Below, one piece after another: positions 23,971-35,012 of a stretch of DNA of 64,000 bases. The notes below the pieces were generated by a model. The model searched no databases. It was given only the letters and a program-made list of their open reading frames with translations, and was not told where the DNA came from. Positions within the stretch are counted from its first letter, which is position 1, and every line of letters starts with the position of its first letter. The stretch spans positions 1 to 64,000 of the forward strand of contig NZ_MWPQ01000044.1 of assembly GCF_002028545.1 (NCBI RefSeq), in the 5' to 3' direction. Position numbers and translations under genes: made by a program. Source of the stretch: Nitrobacter vulgaris (GTDB lineage: Bacteria > Pseudomonadota > Alphaproteobacteria > Rhizobiales > Xanthobacteraceae).

Positions 23971-24370
23971 CTCAACCTCCTTGAAGGCTGCGCTATCGGC
24001 GAAGTGACGGGCCGGTTCCCCGATAACGCTCCATTCCTCCGTAATCCGCGGTCTGGACTGGTTTTGATGCGCGGATCATCTGGAAAATGTGACATACGAA
24101 GCCGGAATCACAAATGAAAAAAATAAAGAAACCAGCAATTAACCAAGTTCTAGCAGCAGCTTACTGCATCTGCTAACAATGCTCTGCACGGTGGGTTAAA
24201 TTGACGACCAGGCGCTGGCAGTCTCCATCTTTGATTGCTTAAAAAATACGTCTCGGACCCTTGCCCACACCCTGCACCGGGCTTATGTCCTGTCCGGTTA
24301 GCTAGCACTCGCTTGTGTTGACTGCTAAAACTCAGAACATCCCAAATTTTCAATATCTTAGGAGGACTGC
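23971..24370. promoter_or_regulatory. usg-groES intergenic region
   Basis: 400 bp with the divergent promoters of usg and groESL. Apart from the CIRCE operator at 24302-24328 and the GGAGG ribosome site at 24361-24365, I see no further element. The middle part (24100-24200) is AT-richer than the surroundings. Confidence 0.5.
24302..24328. promoter_or_regulatory. CIRCE operator (HrcA-binding site) of groESL
   Basis: CTAGCACTC-N9-GACTGCTAA matches the CIRCE consensus TTAGCACTC-N9-GAGTGCTAA at 16 of 18 positions, with exact nine-base spacing. It lies 42 bp before the groES start, so the operon should be heat-shock regulated through HrcA. Confidence 0.88.
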
Positions 24371-26372
<2,002 letters not shown>

Positions 26373-26411
26373 CGCACAGCGTCAGAAGTCGTCGCCCCTG
26401 AATCTAAACTG

Positions 26412-26439
26412 CTGAAAGCCGGGCAAGCCCGGCTTTCAG
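26412..26439 (+). terminator. Perfect inverted repeat after groEL
   Basis: CTGAAAGCCGGGC-AA-GCCCGGCTTTCAG, 13 perfect pairs with a two-base spacer, 40 bp after the groEL stop. It lacks a following T run. Instead it runs into a second copy of the groEL end sequence (GGCGGCATGGATTTCTGA, 26442-26459), which points to a small duplication. Confidence 0.6.
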
Positions 26440-26487
26440 TGGCGGCATGGATTTCTGATCCACGCTTCTCAGTCAGTTACGAAATGC

Positions 26488-26519
26488 AAAACCCCGGCAG
26501 CGATGCCGGGGTTTTTGTT
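26488..26519 (+). terminator. Rho-independent terminator of groESL
   Basis: AAAACCCCGGCA-GCGA-TGCCGGGGTTTTTG: a GC-rich stem followed by a T-rich stretch. It lies on the plus strand downstream of groEL. Confidence 0.85.
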
Positions 26520-26582
26520 TGCGGTACAAACCCCGCGAATTTGTCTGGCCCGACTTTTTTATACGCGCGCGAGGTGTGACGC

Positions 26583-26966
26583 TTACCGCCAACGGTTCAC
26601 GATCGCCAACGCACCCCACGATCCCAGCACCGCAGCGGCCATGGCACCGGCCAGCGAGACAGCCATCACGGCCCCTCCCGAAGCCGCGAGCGACGACCCA
26701 TCCATAAACGGGCTGAGGATCATGACCATTATCATCCCGCCAACCTGGGCAGCCACAAACGTCCCGAGAAATGAGGAAATGATATTGACGATCCAGCCGA
26801 GCACGCCCCGCCTTTTCGTCCATGCCTCGTGGATCGCGACGGCCAGCGCCGCGACAAAGACAGCCAGCGCGATCACCATCGGCCCGCCGACACTCGACAG
26901 CGGAATCGCGTCGCTGACGTAAAGCAGCAGGATGCCGACCACGGCGACGAGTAAGATGTATGGCAT
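26583..26966 (-). CDS. Small four-helix membrane protein
   Basis: A 127-residue protein with four hydrophobic segments: residues 2-20 (PYILLVAVVGILLLYVSDA), about 28-45, about 57-85 and about 97-120. A basic loop EAWTKRRG lies between the second and third. No family that I recognise. It is convergent with groEL and probably shares the bidirectional terminator region. Confidence 0.7.
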   Translation of the reverse strand: MPYILLVAVVGILLLYVSDAIPLSSVGGPMVIALAVFVAALAVAIHEAWTKRRGVLGWIVNIISSFLGTFVAAQVGGMIMVMILSPFMDGSSLAASGGAVMAVSLAGAMAAAVLGSWGALAIVNRWR

Positions 26967-27109
26967 GGTGTTCGTTCCGGTTTCCCTTGGCTAACAGTGT
27001 CTCATATGAGTCTGCCGACGGGCGTCACGGGTTCAGCCGGTTATCGCGCGATCGGCCGCTATCGCGAAAGCCGATCAAACGTTGTGGCCGAGTCTGTTAT
27101 CGGCCATCC

Positions 27110-27223
27110 ATCTCTTTCCGGCTCGCTCATCACCAGCAAAAAGATGGTCGCAGAACTGTCGAAGAAGGACACCCGTGCGCCCCGGCGATGCAGGGCGGCG
27201 GCATGGGCGGCATGGATTTCTAA
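27110..27223 (+). pseudogene. groEL: Remnant of a second groEL 3' end
   Basis: CTCATCACCAGC...GATGGTCGCAGAACTGTCGAAG and the following bases match the groEL end ([20 protein letters not shown]) with substitutions. After a one-base shift the last codons read [12 protein letters not shown] and stop at 27223. Only about 35 codons remain recognisable; upstream sequence (26980-27110) is no longer alignable by eye. It is followed by its own terminator, so a second groESL copy apparently decayed here. Confidence 0.75.
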
Positions 27224-27261
27224 AGTCCATCAGCCCTTCGAAGCTGAATGCGAATGCGAAA

Positions 27262-27290
27262 GGCCCGGTGCAAAAAACCGGGTCTTTTTG
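27262..27290 (+). terminator. Terminator behind the groEL remnant
   Basis: GGCCCGGT-GCAAAAA-ACCGGGTC followed by TTTTTG. It resembles in layout the one at 26488-26519 and is probably inherited from the decayed groEL copy. Confidence 0.8.
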
Positions 27291-27351
27291 TTTGTGATCG
27301 CCACTCTGTTCGCCTGATCGTCAAAGCCCGTCGAAAGAGCGGGACCAGCGC

Positions 27352-28035
27352 TCAATCGGCAGGACCCGCAAACAAAATGAGGTTGCCGTCTGGATCAAGG
27401 ACGATGAAGTTCCGTGCACCCCAAGGTTCTTTCTTCAGTTCTTGGTGGAAGCTCACACCTGCGGATTGGAATTCCAAGAAAAGTTGCTTGATCTCTGCTG
27501 CGGTGTCGACGGTGATCGACGCCGAAAGCAGTTGCTCGCGCTGGCGAATGTCTCCGACAAAGACTGGCTCGCAAACAAGCCGCACACAAAGCTGCGCACG
27601 GTCGCGCTTGACCGCGCCATAAAACGGCGGATCGCCGTACACAAAGTCGATTGCAAAGCCGAGTTTGGAAGTAAAGAAATCGCACGACGCCTTGACGTCA
27701 GCGACATAGAGTTGAGCTGCCGTTCCGCTGAGGTTTGGAATTGTCATTGCCTGTTTGACTTGCGTGCTCATGGCTAGAGCTCCTGCCTTGAGCGCCTGCC
27801 ATTCCTCAAACCCCAATTGGCGAGCCACAAGCTCTTGTGCATCGCTGAGCCTGAACTTCGCTTCCAGCACTTGATGATCGTCAAGCTGCTGAAATCGAGG
27901 CAGCGCAGCTCTGATCGCGGCGGCAACTGGATAATACCGCTCACGATGCCAGCGCAGATACTGTTTGGCCTGCTTCTTCAGGTTTTCAAGGCTAGGCATG
28001 GGCGCAACTACGGTTAGCACATCGTAGGTGGGCAT
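27352..28035 (-). CDS. Glyoxalase/VOC-fold protein with an N-terminal helical domain
   Basis: 227 residues. Residues 13-88 (PSLENLKKQAKQYLRWHRER to LGFEEWQALKAG) form a helical region that in other proteins precedes ankyrin repeats. Residues about 100-225 are a VOC domain (AAQLYVADVKASCDFFTSKL, then the end NFIVLDPDGNLILFAGP), as in glyoxalase/bleomycin-resistance proteins. Substrate unknown. Start 28035 has AAGGGG upstream; an internal ATG at 27999 would remove 12 residues. Confidence 0.78.
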   Translation of the reverse strand: MPTYDVLTVVAPMPSLENLKKQAKQYLRWHRERYYPVAAAIRAALPRFQQLDDHQVLEAKFRLSDAQELVARQLGFEEWQALKAGALAMSTQVKQAMTIPNLSGTAAQLYVADVKASCDFFTSKLGFAIDFVYGDPPFYGAVKRDRAQLCVRLVCEPVFVGDIRQREQLLSASITVDTAAEIKQLFLEFQSAGVSFHQELKKEPWGARNFIVLDPDGNLILFAGPAD

Positions 28036-28461
28036 TGCCCCTTCGGCTTCAGCCGATGCGCCCTACTGCAACTATTACATGATGCCTGTCCGGACGGTAA
28101 ATTGTCAACGGCAGCAGCGTCCCCTGACCCTCGGCCGCGGAACGCCGGATGAAGCCGGTGTGACCGTGGTGACCGTGGTGACTACGCTCGTGTGCTTTTC
28201 ACTTTCGCACACGAGGCCGCGGGTGCATCGGGCACCCGGCGTTCCGCGCGCCCTCTTCTTCGATGGCGCGAATGAGGAACACCTCAAGCGCGCTTCTTCG
28301 ACGGCGCGAACGAGGAACACCTCAAGCGCGCGTCTTCGATGGCGCGAACTTGAGGCGTAACACGACGGCGTCCCCGCGCCGATAAACAACAGGGGCGATG
28401 ACGCGTGTCTGACCGCGCGCACGTCGCGCGCGGCGCTGCTCCTGCGAGACGGTCGTGCCGC
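28036..28461. other. Gene-free region with short tandem repeats
   Basis: About 425 bp. Besides the 38-bp tandem repeat at 28255-28355, a GTGACCGTG(GT) string repeats near 28158-28182. Frames crossing it are compositionally repetitive (Arg, Ala, Ser) and look noncoding. Confidence 0.55.
28255..28355. repeat. 38-bp tandem repeat, about 2.6 copies
   Basis: Units at 28255-28292 and 28293-28330 are identical except at two positions; a partial third unit spans 28331-28355. Each full unit contains the small palindrome GAGG-AACA-CCTC. Confidence 0.85.
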
Positions 28462-29055
28462 CTACTTGCGGTCCATCCGCATCGGCGCGGGCGCCGATTT
28501 CGAACTGCCGACCGTCGAACGCCGATCCTCATTCATCTTGATTGCCATGACGAGGTGGCTCTTGAGCGTCTCCAGTGTCTTGCCGGCCCAGTTCTTCAGA
28601 TTGGCGTTATCGCCGCTCTTGGAATAGCGCTCGAACAGCGACACAGCATCCTCATGGGCATCGACCTGCATCGGATCGTAAAGCGCGGCGAATTCCTGAG
28701 GTGTCGCGACTCTGAGCTTGTCGAGCTTGCTTTGCGCGGAACTGTCGAGCGCGGTCGGCAACTCGGCCTTCAGGTCGCCGCTTTTCACCATACCCTTGAG
28801 GTCGTTCGAGGTCTGGGTGTGATCGGCGATCACTCGTTCGGCAAACTTCTTTTCCGCGTCATTGCCCTTCTGCTGCGCGATCTTGGCAGCCTCGATTTCC
28901 AGCATGTCGCTGGTTGCGACCTCCTTGACGAAGTCGGCGGTGGACGGCGCGACGCCGAGCACAGAGTTAACGCCGGTTCTTTCGCTGATGGACTGCGCAG
29001 ATACCACCCCGGTCAGCATTGTGGTGGCGGCGAGAGCGATCAGAATCTTTTTCAT
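28462..29055 (-). CDS. DUF4142 family secreted protein
   Basis: A 197-residue protein with a signal peptide (MKKILIALAATTMLTGVVSA). A helical ferritin-like DUF4142 domain spans roughly residues 38-170 (ADFVKEVATSDMLEIEAAKI, ADHTQTSNDLKGMV, DAHEDAVSLFERY). Proteins of this family are probably periplasmic and linked to stress; function is not established. Single gene. Confidence 0.85.
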   Translation of the reverse strand: MKKILIALAATTMLTGVVSAQSISERTGVNSVLGVAPSTADFVKEVATSDMLEIEAAKIAQQKGNDAEKKFAERVIADHTQTSNDLKGMVKSGDLKAELPTALDSSAQSKLDKLRVATPQEFAALYDPMQVDAHEDAVSLFERYSKSGDNANLKNWAGKTLETLKSHLVMAIKMNEDRRSTVGSSKSAPAPMRMDRK

Positions 29056-29200
29056 GTCGCGGATCCTTTTTGGTTGTGTATGGAACAGCCCCCGCTCGGC
29101 CGCATGACGAAATTACGGTTCCGGAGCGCTCGTTGAGCGACAACGGCTGGCGCGCAGCGTGGTTCCGACGCTGTCAACAGGTTTGTTGGTTGCATGTCCT

Positions 29201-29219
29201 CTCGATCTTTCAGATCGAG
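29201..29219 (-). terminator. Small hairpin downstream of the GT39 gene
   Basis: CTCGATCT-TTC-AGATCGAG, eight perfect pairs. It lies between the GT39 stop (29252) and the DUF4142 start. No T run follows, so a terminator role is only possible. Confidence 0.35.
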
Positions 29220-29251
29220 TCAGCCGTCCGGCCACCTGTAACTGAATTCAG

Positions 29252-30748
29252 CTACTTCAATTCCGGCGGCAGTGGCGCGAGCACATCGCCTTTCGGGTCC
29301 GCCACCACGTCGATCTGGAAGGTCTCGATCGTCAGCGGCCCGCGTTTGCGTTCGAGAGTCGCGACCTTCTCGACGTGATTGAAAAACTGCGCGACGCGCG
29401 GCCAGTTGGCCGATCCGTCATCGACATATAGCAGCTTGCCAGTCAGCTGGTACGCATCCGGTGGCGGAGCATTGATCCAGCGAATGCGCTCGAAATGTTG
29501 CGCCACGCAAGTGCCCTTCGGCAGATAGAACTGAAGCCAGCTCGTTACGCCATAACCCTGAGCGAGCACGCAGCGCGCGCCGCTTCTCGCGCGCATCGTC
29601 TCAATCTCAGCGGCAAGCTCTGGAAAACCAACGCCAACGCTACGCACCGAAGCATCGCGCCGATAGCCCGAGAGTAGGCCAGTGTTCACCTGCACCACCA
29701 GCGCCACGAATATTCCAACACCCACCGGCAGCGCCCAGCGCTGGCAGGCATCCGCGAAGTGCCTACCACGCGGCTGCCAGCGCGCGACATCGGAAGCCAC
29801 CGCCGCCGCGATCGCCAGCGCCGGATAGATCGGTCCGAACCAGTTGGCCTCGACTCGACCATGCAACGAATGCCAGACAAAATAGATCGTCAGCGTCCAC
29901 ACCATCGCATTGATCAGCACTCGCGCCGCCAGCGTGCCCTCGCCGCGTTTCGCCAATGCAAACAGCCCCATCGCGGCGAGACCGAACACCGGCGGCGTCG
30001 CAAAGGCGATCTGAGTCGGGATCAACTCAATGATATAGCGAAGGGTCAATTGGTCGACACGCGCGCGACCGAACTGCTTGGCGAACGACACCCAATGGTG
30101 TTCGGCGTTCCAGATCAGGACCGGCGAGAAGATCGCCAGCGCCACCAGACCCCCGAGATAAGGCCACGGCGTCCGCAGCCAGCGCCGCAGCTCCGGCACG
30201 GCCAACAGCCAGATCAGAATCACCGGACCGAAGACCAGCGCGGTGTATTTCGACAGCAGGGCCGCGCCGACGGCTGCCCCCACCCCGAGCCACCAGGCCC
30301 CGCGCCCGGTCACGAACAGCTTCGCGAGACACAGCAGCACGAAACTCGATGCCACCATCAGCGGCGCGTCCGGAGTCACGATCACGGTTCCCGCAGCAAC
30401 CATCAACATGAGGTTGAGAAAAACGACTGCCGACGCCGCCGCGCGCGCACTGTCGAACAGCAGCACCGTTGTGCGGTAGACCGCAAAGCTCATCGGCAGC
30501 GCCAACAGGACCGACACCAGCCGGACGCCGAATTCGGTATCGCCAGCGATCATGGTGCCGAGACGAATCACGATCGCCACCATCGGCGGATGATCGTAAT
30601 AGCCGCCGGCCAGATGCTTCGACCACGTCCAGTAATAGGCTTCGTCGAATGTCAGCGGCGTCAGCGCCGCGCAGACGAGCCGCAGCGCCACCAGCGCAAG
30701 GACCGTGAGAACAACGGCGCGGACGGACCGCGTCTCGGCCGGATGCAT
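29252..30748 (-). CDS. GT39/ArnT-like lipid-linked sugar transferase
   Basis: A 498-residue integral membrane glycosyltransferase of the PMT/ArnT type. The first periplasmic loop carries the catalytic acidic motif FDEAYYWTWSKHLAGGYYDH near residues 33-53, followed by PPMVA. About ten hydrophobic segments follow, then a soluble C-terminal domain. Such enzymes move a sugar from a polyprenyl-phosphate donor to lipid A, a glycan or a protein. The upstream gene, seven bases away, encodes the matching polyprenyl-phosphate glycosyltransferase, so the two probably form one pathway. Confidence 0.87.
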   Translation of the reverse strand: MHPAETRSVRAVVLTVLALVALRLVCAALTPLTFDEAYYWTWSKHLAGGYYDHPPMVAIVIRLGTMIAGDTEFGVRLVSVLLALPMSFAVYRTTVLLFDSARAAASAVVFLNLMLMVAAGTVIVTPDAPLMVASSFVLLCLAKLFVTGRGAWWLGVGAAVGAALLSKYTALVFGPVILIWLLAVPELRRWLRTPWPYLGGLVALAIFSPVLIWNAEHHWVSFAKQFGRARVDQLTLRYIIELIPTQIAFATPPVFGLAAMGLFALAKRGEGTLAARVLINAMVWTLTIYFVWHSLHGRVEANWFGPIYPALAIAAAVASDVARWQPRGRHFADACQRWALPVGVGIFVALVVQVNTGLLSGYRRDASVRSVGVGFPELAAEIETMRARSGARCVLAQGYGVTSWLQFYLPKGTCVAQHFERIRWINAPPPDAYQLTGKLLYVDDGSANWPRVAQFFNHVEKVATLERKRGPLTIETFQIDVVADPKGDVLAPLPPELK

Positions 30749-30755
30749 CGCCCTG

Positions 30756-31886
30756 CTATCGCTTGCGCCAGACGAATAGGCTGGATACCGCGTAATTCCA
30801 GACCACGCCCATCAGCGCGCCGGTCGCGCCTGCCAGCCACCAGATCGGCTTCTGATCGTAGACCGAAAATGCAACGCCGACATTGGCGAGCAGGCCGACG
30901 CTGCACACGAGATAGAAAACGAGGAGGCCGCGCAAGATCCCGAGCCCTTTCAGGCGCAGGTCGCGATAGGTCAGGAAATTGTTGAACAGGAAATTGCTGG
31001 TCATCGCCAGGATCGCGCCGAAGGCCTGGGAGTGCGGAAACGGCCATCCCAACACTTCGAGCGCGACAAACAGACCAGCGAAATGGACGACGACACCGAC
31101 CGATCCCACCAGCGCGAACAGCAGAAACCGCAGCGATACCGCGTCATGCGTCAGCTTCGCCAGTACGAGGCCCAGAAAGTCGAGCGCGACCATCGAATCC
31201 AGCTTGCTCTCGCCGTGCAACCGCGAGCCGAAGGTGTAGGGAATCTCTCTGACACGCAATGCGCCGCGCGCAGTTGCGATCACATCAAGCAGGATCTTGA
31301 AGCCCTGGGTTGAAAGCTCAGGCGCAAGCTGTTCGAAGCGGTCGCGGCGGATCATGAAAAAGCCGCTCATGGGATCGGCGATTTCGATGCGCAGCAACTT
31401 CTTCGCGACCGAGGTTGCCAGCATGCTGAAGCCTGCGCGCTGCTTGTCGAAGCTGTCGGCACTGCCGCCTTCGATGTAGCGGCTGCCGACGACGAGGTCG
31501 ACGACGTTGCTTTCCAGAAGCGCGAGCATTTCCGGCAGCCGGGTTTCATCGTGCTGAAGATCGGCATCCATCACCGCGGCGCACGGCGCGCTCGATGCCA
31601 GAATGCCCTCGATGCATGCGCCGGACAACCCGCGCCGGCCGATGCGCCGGATACAGCGAACACGCGGATCCGCCGCAGCCAGCTCGCGCACTACGTCCGA
31701 AGTTCCGTCCGGGGAATTGTCATCGACATAGATGACCTCCCACGCAATTCCCTTCAGCGCCGCGGACAGTTTTCGGTACAGCGCAACCACGTTGTCGCGC
31801 TCGTTGAAGGTGGGCACGACAACCGAAAGCTGACGCGGCATTCCGGTTGATAGCTCGACCGGCTCCGGTCTCATGGCTTCATTCAT
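30756..31886 (-). CDS. Polyprenyl-phosphate glycosyltransferase (GT2) fused to a GtrA-like membrane domain
   Basis: About 376 residues from ATG 31886; a longer frame to 31937 lacks support. The N-terminal GT2 domain has LSVVVPTFNERDNVVALY, VIYVDDNSPDGTSDVV and AVMDADLQHDETRLPEML, typical of dolichol-phosphate-mannose synthase-like enzymes. The C-terminal 120 residues (FLLFALVGSVGVVVHFAGLF onward) form a four-helix GtrA-like flippase domain. It probably makes and presents the lipid-linked sugar used by the GT39 enzyme encoded next. Confidence 0.9.
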   Translation of the reverse strand: MNEAMRPEPVELSTGMPRQLSVVVPTFNERDNVVALYRKLSAALKGIAWEVIYVDDNSPDGTSDVVRELAAADPRVRCIRRIGRRGLSGACIEGILASSAPCAAVMDADLQHDETRLPEMLALLESNVVDLVVGSRYIEGGSADSFDKQRAGFSMLATSVAKKLLRIEIADPMSGFFMIRRDRFEQLAPELSTQGFKILLDVIATARGALRVREIPYTFGSRLHGESKLDSMVALDFLGLVLAKLTHDAVSLRFLLFALVGSVGVVVHFAGLFVALEVLGWPFPHSQAFGAILAMTSNFLFNNFLTYRDLRLKGLGILRGLLVFYLVCSVGLLANVGVAFSVYDQKPIWWLAGATGALMGVVWNYAVSSLFVWRKR

Positions 31887-32158
31887 GGCGCCAGCATATA
31901 TCTGTGGCGACCGCCGATGCCAAGATGAGCGCATCAAGGTAGCCGGCGTGAAGCCCTAACAGGCGCGAGCCGGGAATCCTGCTAAAAGCCGGAAATGTAG
32001 GGAAACAGACCGAAGTCAACGACCACGAACAACGGAGCGCGCGTACATCCGGCGCAACCCAGTTATCCCGTGGTCGTTCCGGCGACGGAGCGGGCTTCAA
32101 CATCGCCGTTGTCATTAAGGTAGGTACGGTCGGAACATCCGCAAGAGGCAGGTCCCAT

Positions 32159-32962
32159 ATGATGGGCAAAGCAGGCAATATCTACGTCGGAATCGGCGGC
32201 TGGACTTTCGCCCCTTGGCGAGGCGCTTTCTACCCGGACAAGCTGGCGCAAGCGAAGGAGCTGGCATACGCCGCCTCCAGGCTCACCTCGATCGAGATCA
32301 ACGGCACCTATTACGGATCGCAGAAGCCCGAAAGCTTTCGCAAATGGGCGCGGGAGGTGCCGGATGGTTTTATATTCTCTCTGAAGGGTCCGCGTTTCGC
32401 CACCAATCGCCGGGTGCTGGCCGAAGCCGGCGATTCGGTAAAACGTTTCTATGATTCGGGCGTGCTGGAACTGGGCGACCGGCTCGGACCGGTGCTGTGG
32501 CAGTTTGCGCCGACCAAGACTTTCGACGAGTCCGATTTCGGCAAGTTTCTCGAAGTCTTGCCGAAGAAGCTGGACGGACGTGCGCTGCGGCATGTGGTCG
32601 AAGTTCGCCACGACAGCTTCTGCACACCGGCCTTCATTTCGCTCCTTCGGCAGTTCCAAGTGCCGGTCGTATTCGCCGAACACGGCAAGTATCCGGCGAT
32701 CGCCGATACCGTTGCGGATTTCGTCTATGCGCGCCTGCAAAGAGGCAGCGACGAGATCAAGACTTGCTATCCTCCGAAGCAGCTCGATACCTGGGCGAAG
32801 CGCTTTCGATGCTGGGCCACAGGGGGCGAACCCGACGATCTGCCGCGCGTGGGCGAGGCCCAGCCGAAGAAAGTGGCGCGCGACGTGTTCGCCTACGTGA
32901 TCCACGAAGGGAAGGTCCGCGCACCTGCGGGCGCGATGGAATTGATCGCACGGTTGAGGTGA
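32159..32962 (+). CDS. DUF72 (YecE family) protein
   Basis: A 267-residue TIM-barrel-like DUF72 protein. Signature segments are NIYVGIGGWTFAPWRGAFYP, SIEINGTYYGSQKPESFRKW, FSLKGPRFATNRR and GPVLWQFAPTKTFD. Function of the family is not established. ATG occurs at both 32159 and 32162. It is divergent from the glycosyltransferase operon with 270 bp between; I see no clear element there. Confidence 0.9.
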   Translation: MMGKAGNIYVGIGGWTFAPWRGAFYPDKLAQAKELAYAASRLTSIEINGTYYGSQKPESFRKWAREVPDGFIFSLKGPRFATNRRVLAEAGDSVKRFYDSGVLELGDRLGPVLWQFAPTKTFDESDFGKFLEVLPKKLDGRALRHVVEVRHDSFCTPAFISLLRQFQVPVVFAEHGKYPAIADTVADFVYARLQRGSDEIKTCYPPKQLDTWAKRFRCWATGGEPDDLPRVGEAQPKKVARDVFAYVIHEGKVRAPAGAMELIARLR

Positions 32963-33044
32963 CGAAGAACGGTTGGTTAAAAAAACCTTGAGGGTGTTTC
33001 CATATTGTTCCCTACGCGACTGCCTGCCCGCCTGCTATCAGTAG

Positions 33045-33836
33045 TTGTACGTATGGGCGTTTGGGGCTTGTGGGGGCTCGGGTACGTTGGGGAGCGTGCG
33101 CGCATTTGGCATGGCCGCCTTATTGGTGTGGGCGGCCGTTGGTCGGTCAATGGCCCAGCCTGCGGTAACCCCGCCGCTGACCGATAATCTCAGCGGTGGC
33201 TCCAGACCCGAACGATTCCTGTTTTTCAGCGGCATTGATCTCTGGAGCAACGGACTGGCCGGCTACAACGGAATGCTGCTGGCGCCGAAAGGTGACTTGA
33301 ACAACGATGGTTTTCTGGTTCGTTTGTTTATGTCCGACAATCTCGAACGGTACGACACTGCGACGCAGCGCTTCACCACCAACATCTTCCACGCCTCGGC
33401 CCTGCCCGGCTGGCGGATCAAGCGCGGTGACCTCGAGATCAGGGTGTTTGCCGGTCCAACCCTGGAAATTCGTGGGGTCAAACCCGATGTTCAAACCGGC
33501 AAGCTGAGCGGAAGCCGCTTCGGCGGCCAGTTAGCGAGCGAGCTATGGTGGGAGCCCACGCCAGCGATGATGGTGGCTGCTTCCGGCGCGATCACCACCA
33601 TCTACTCGGTGTATAGCGCCCGCGCCGCGGCCGGCTGGCGTTTGTTCGACCGGTTCTGGATCGGACCCGAAGTCTCCGTATCCACCGATCGGTTCAGCAC
33701 CCAATACCGGATCGGCACGCACCTCACGGGCTTCAAGACGGGGCTGCTGGAATGGTCGGTCGGCGCCGGCTTGGTGGAAGATAGTTTCGACCGCAGTGGC
33801 ATCTACGGGCGCGTCAGCGCTTTGCTTCGAAAGTGA
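33045..33836 (+). CDS. BcsS-like cellulose biosynthesis/outer-surface protein
   Basis: Up to 263 residues. RFLFFSGIDLWSNGLAGYNG, then MLLAPKGDLNNDGFLVRLFM matches the start of the BcsS family, and repeated beta-strand-like segments end in YGRVSALLRK. A hydrophobic stretch RAFGMAALLVWAAVGRSMAQ looks like a signal peptide, so the true start may be a GTG near 33096. No bcs genes adjoin, so a cellulose role is unproven. Confidence 0.72.
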   Translation: MYVWAFGACGGSGTLGSVRAFGMAALLVWAAVGRSMAQPAVTPPLTDNLSGGSRPERFLFFSGIDLWSNGLAGYNGMLLAPKGDLNNDGFLVRLFMSDNLERYDTATQRFTTNIFHASALPGWRIKRGDLEIRVFAGPTLEIRGVKPDVQTGKLSGSRFGGQLASELWWEPTPAMMVAASGAITTIYSVYSARAAAGWRLFDRFWIGPEVSVSTDRFSTQYRIGTHLTGFKTGLLEWSVGAGLVEDSFDRSGIYGRVSALLRK

Positions 33837-33854
33837 TGTTTCCATTAGCCTCGG

Positions 33855-35012
33855 CTAATCCAGCGTGCGGCGGAATCGTGTCACCGCGATCGCCATGGCC
33901 ACCAGCATCAGCGCCAGCAACGCGAGCGTGTCGTACTTCAGGTTTTGCATGGTCGCGCCCTTCAGCATGATGGCGCGGACAATCCTGACATAGTGCGTCA
34001 GTGGCAGGCACTCCCCGACACGCTGCGCCCACACGGGCATACCGGCGAAGGGAAACATAAAACCGGACAACAGGATGCTTGGCAGGAAGAACATCATCGA
34101 CATCTGCATGGCCTGGAGCTGATTCTGCACGATGGTCGAGAATGTGTATCCGACGGCGAGATTGGTTGTGATGAACAAAGTCGAGAGCAACGCCAACAAC
34201 GTCAGGCTACCATAGACGGGGACGCCGAACAGCAGCACGCCGATGCCGATGATCAGGGTTGCTTGAATAAATCCGACCAGCACGTAAGGCAAGATCTTGC
34301 CGATCATCACCTCGACCGGCGTGATCGGCATCGACAGCAGGCTCTCCATGGTACCCCGTTCGATCTCGCGCGTGACCGACAAGGCCGTGAAAATCAGCAT
34401 GGTCATGGTGAGAATGGTGCCGACGAGCCCGGGCACAATGTTCAGCCGCGACGACGCCGCCGGATTGTACCGCGCATGCGCCCGGATTTCGAATGGCGGA
34501 TCGGGTGGATCGCCAATATGCAGATCATGCGCGAGCGCGGTCTGCACGACCGAGCCGAGTGCGCTCAACGCAGAACCGGCGGCGACGGGATCGGTGGCAT
34601 CAGCGGCAACCAGCAGCGCCGGACGATCACCACGCCGCACCCCGCGCTCGAAGCCACGCGGAATCTCGACACCGAACAGCACCGTGCCGGATTTCAGGAG
34701 ATTGTCGAACGTATCGACGTCATGCACCTCTTGCGTGAAACGGAAATAGGACGTGTTCTCCAATGCCTTCAGAATCGAGCGCGCGAGGTCGCTGTCTTCC
34801 TGCAGCAGAACCGCGGTAGGCAGATGGCGCGGTGTGGTGTTGATCGCATAGCCGAACAGCATGAGCTGCATCACCGGAATCATCACGATCATCGCGAACG
34901 ATACCCGGTCGCGCCGGAGCTGGATGAACTCTTTCACCAGCATAGCGTAGCTGCGCCGCCAGAAGCCGAACGGCATTTCCCTTTCGGCGGAATGGTCATT
35001 CGCGGCACTCAT
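33855..35012 (-). CDS. ABC-2 type transporter permease
   Basis: A 385-residue permease: an N-terminal helix (VSFAMIVMIPVMQLMLFGYA), a large periplasmic domain (residues about 55-180), then five hydrophobic segments including IVPGLVGTILTMTMLIFTAL and EIERGTMESLLSMPITPVEV, which is the classic ABC-2 coupling region. It is the last gene of the tetR-hlyD-ATPase-permease operon, overlapping the ATPase gene by 4 bp. Together they form an MFP-dependent exporter of the YbhFSR/YhhJ type; the substrate is probably a xenobiotic, by analogy. Confidence 0.92.
   Translation of the reverse strand: MSAANDHSAEREMPFGFWRRSYAMLVKEFIQLRRDRVSFAMIVMIPVMQLMLFGYAINTTPRHLPTAVLLQEDSDLARSILKALENTSYFRFTQEVHDVDTFDNLLKSGTVLFGVEIPRGFERGVRRGDRPALLVAADATDPVAAGSALSALGSVVQTALAHDLHIGDPPDPPFEIRAHARYNPAASSRLNIVPGLVGTILTMTMLIFTALSVTREIERGTMESLLSMPITPVEVMIGKILPYVLVGFIQATLIIGIGVLLFGVPVYGSLTLLALLSTLFITTNLAVGYTFSTIVQNQLQAMQMSMMFFLPSILLSGFMFPFAGMPVWAQRVGECLPLTHYVRIVRAIMLKGATMQNLKYDTLALLALMLVAMAIAVTRFRRTLD

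Noticed and set aside
28255..28355. CRISPR array
   Set aside because: Units are contiguous tandem repeats without unique spacers, and no cas genes are nearby.
29759..30985. 408-codon plus-strand frame rich in Arg, His and Gln
   Set aside because: Antisense to two clear glycosyltransferase genes; composition is typical of a shadow frame.
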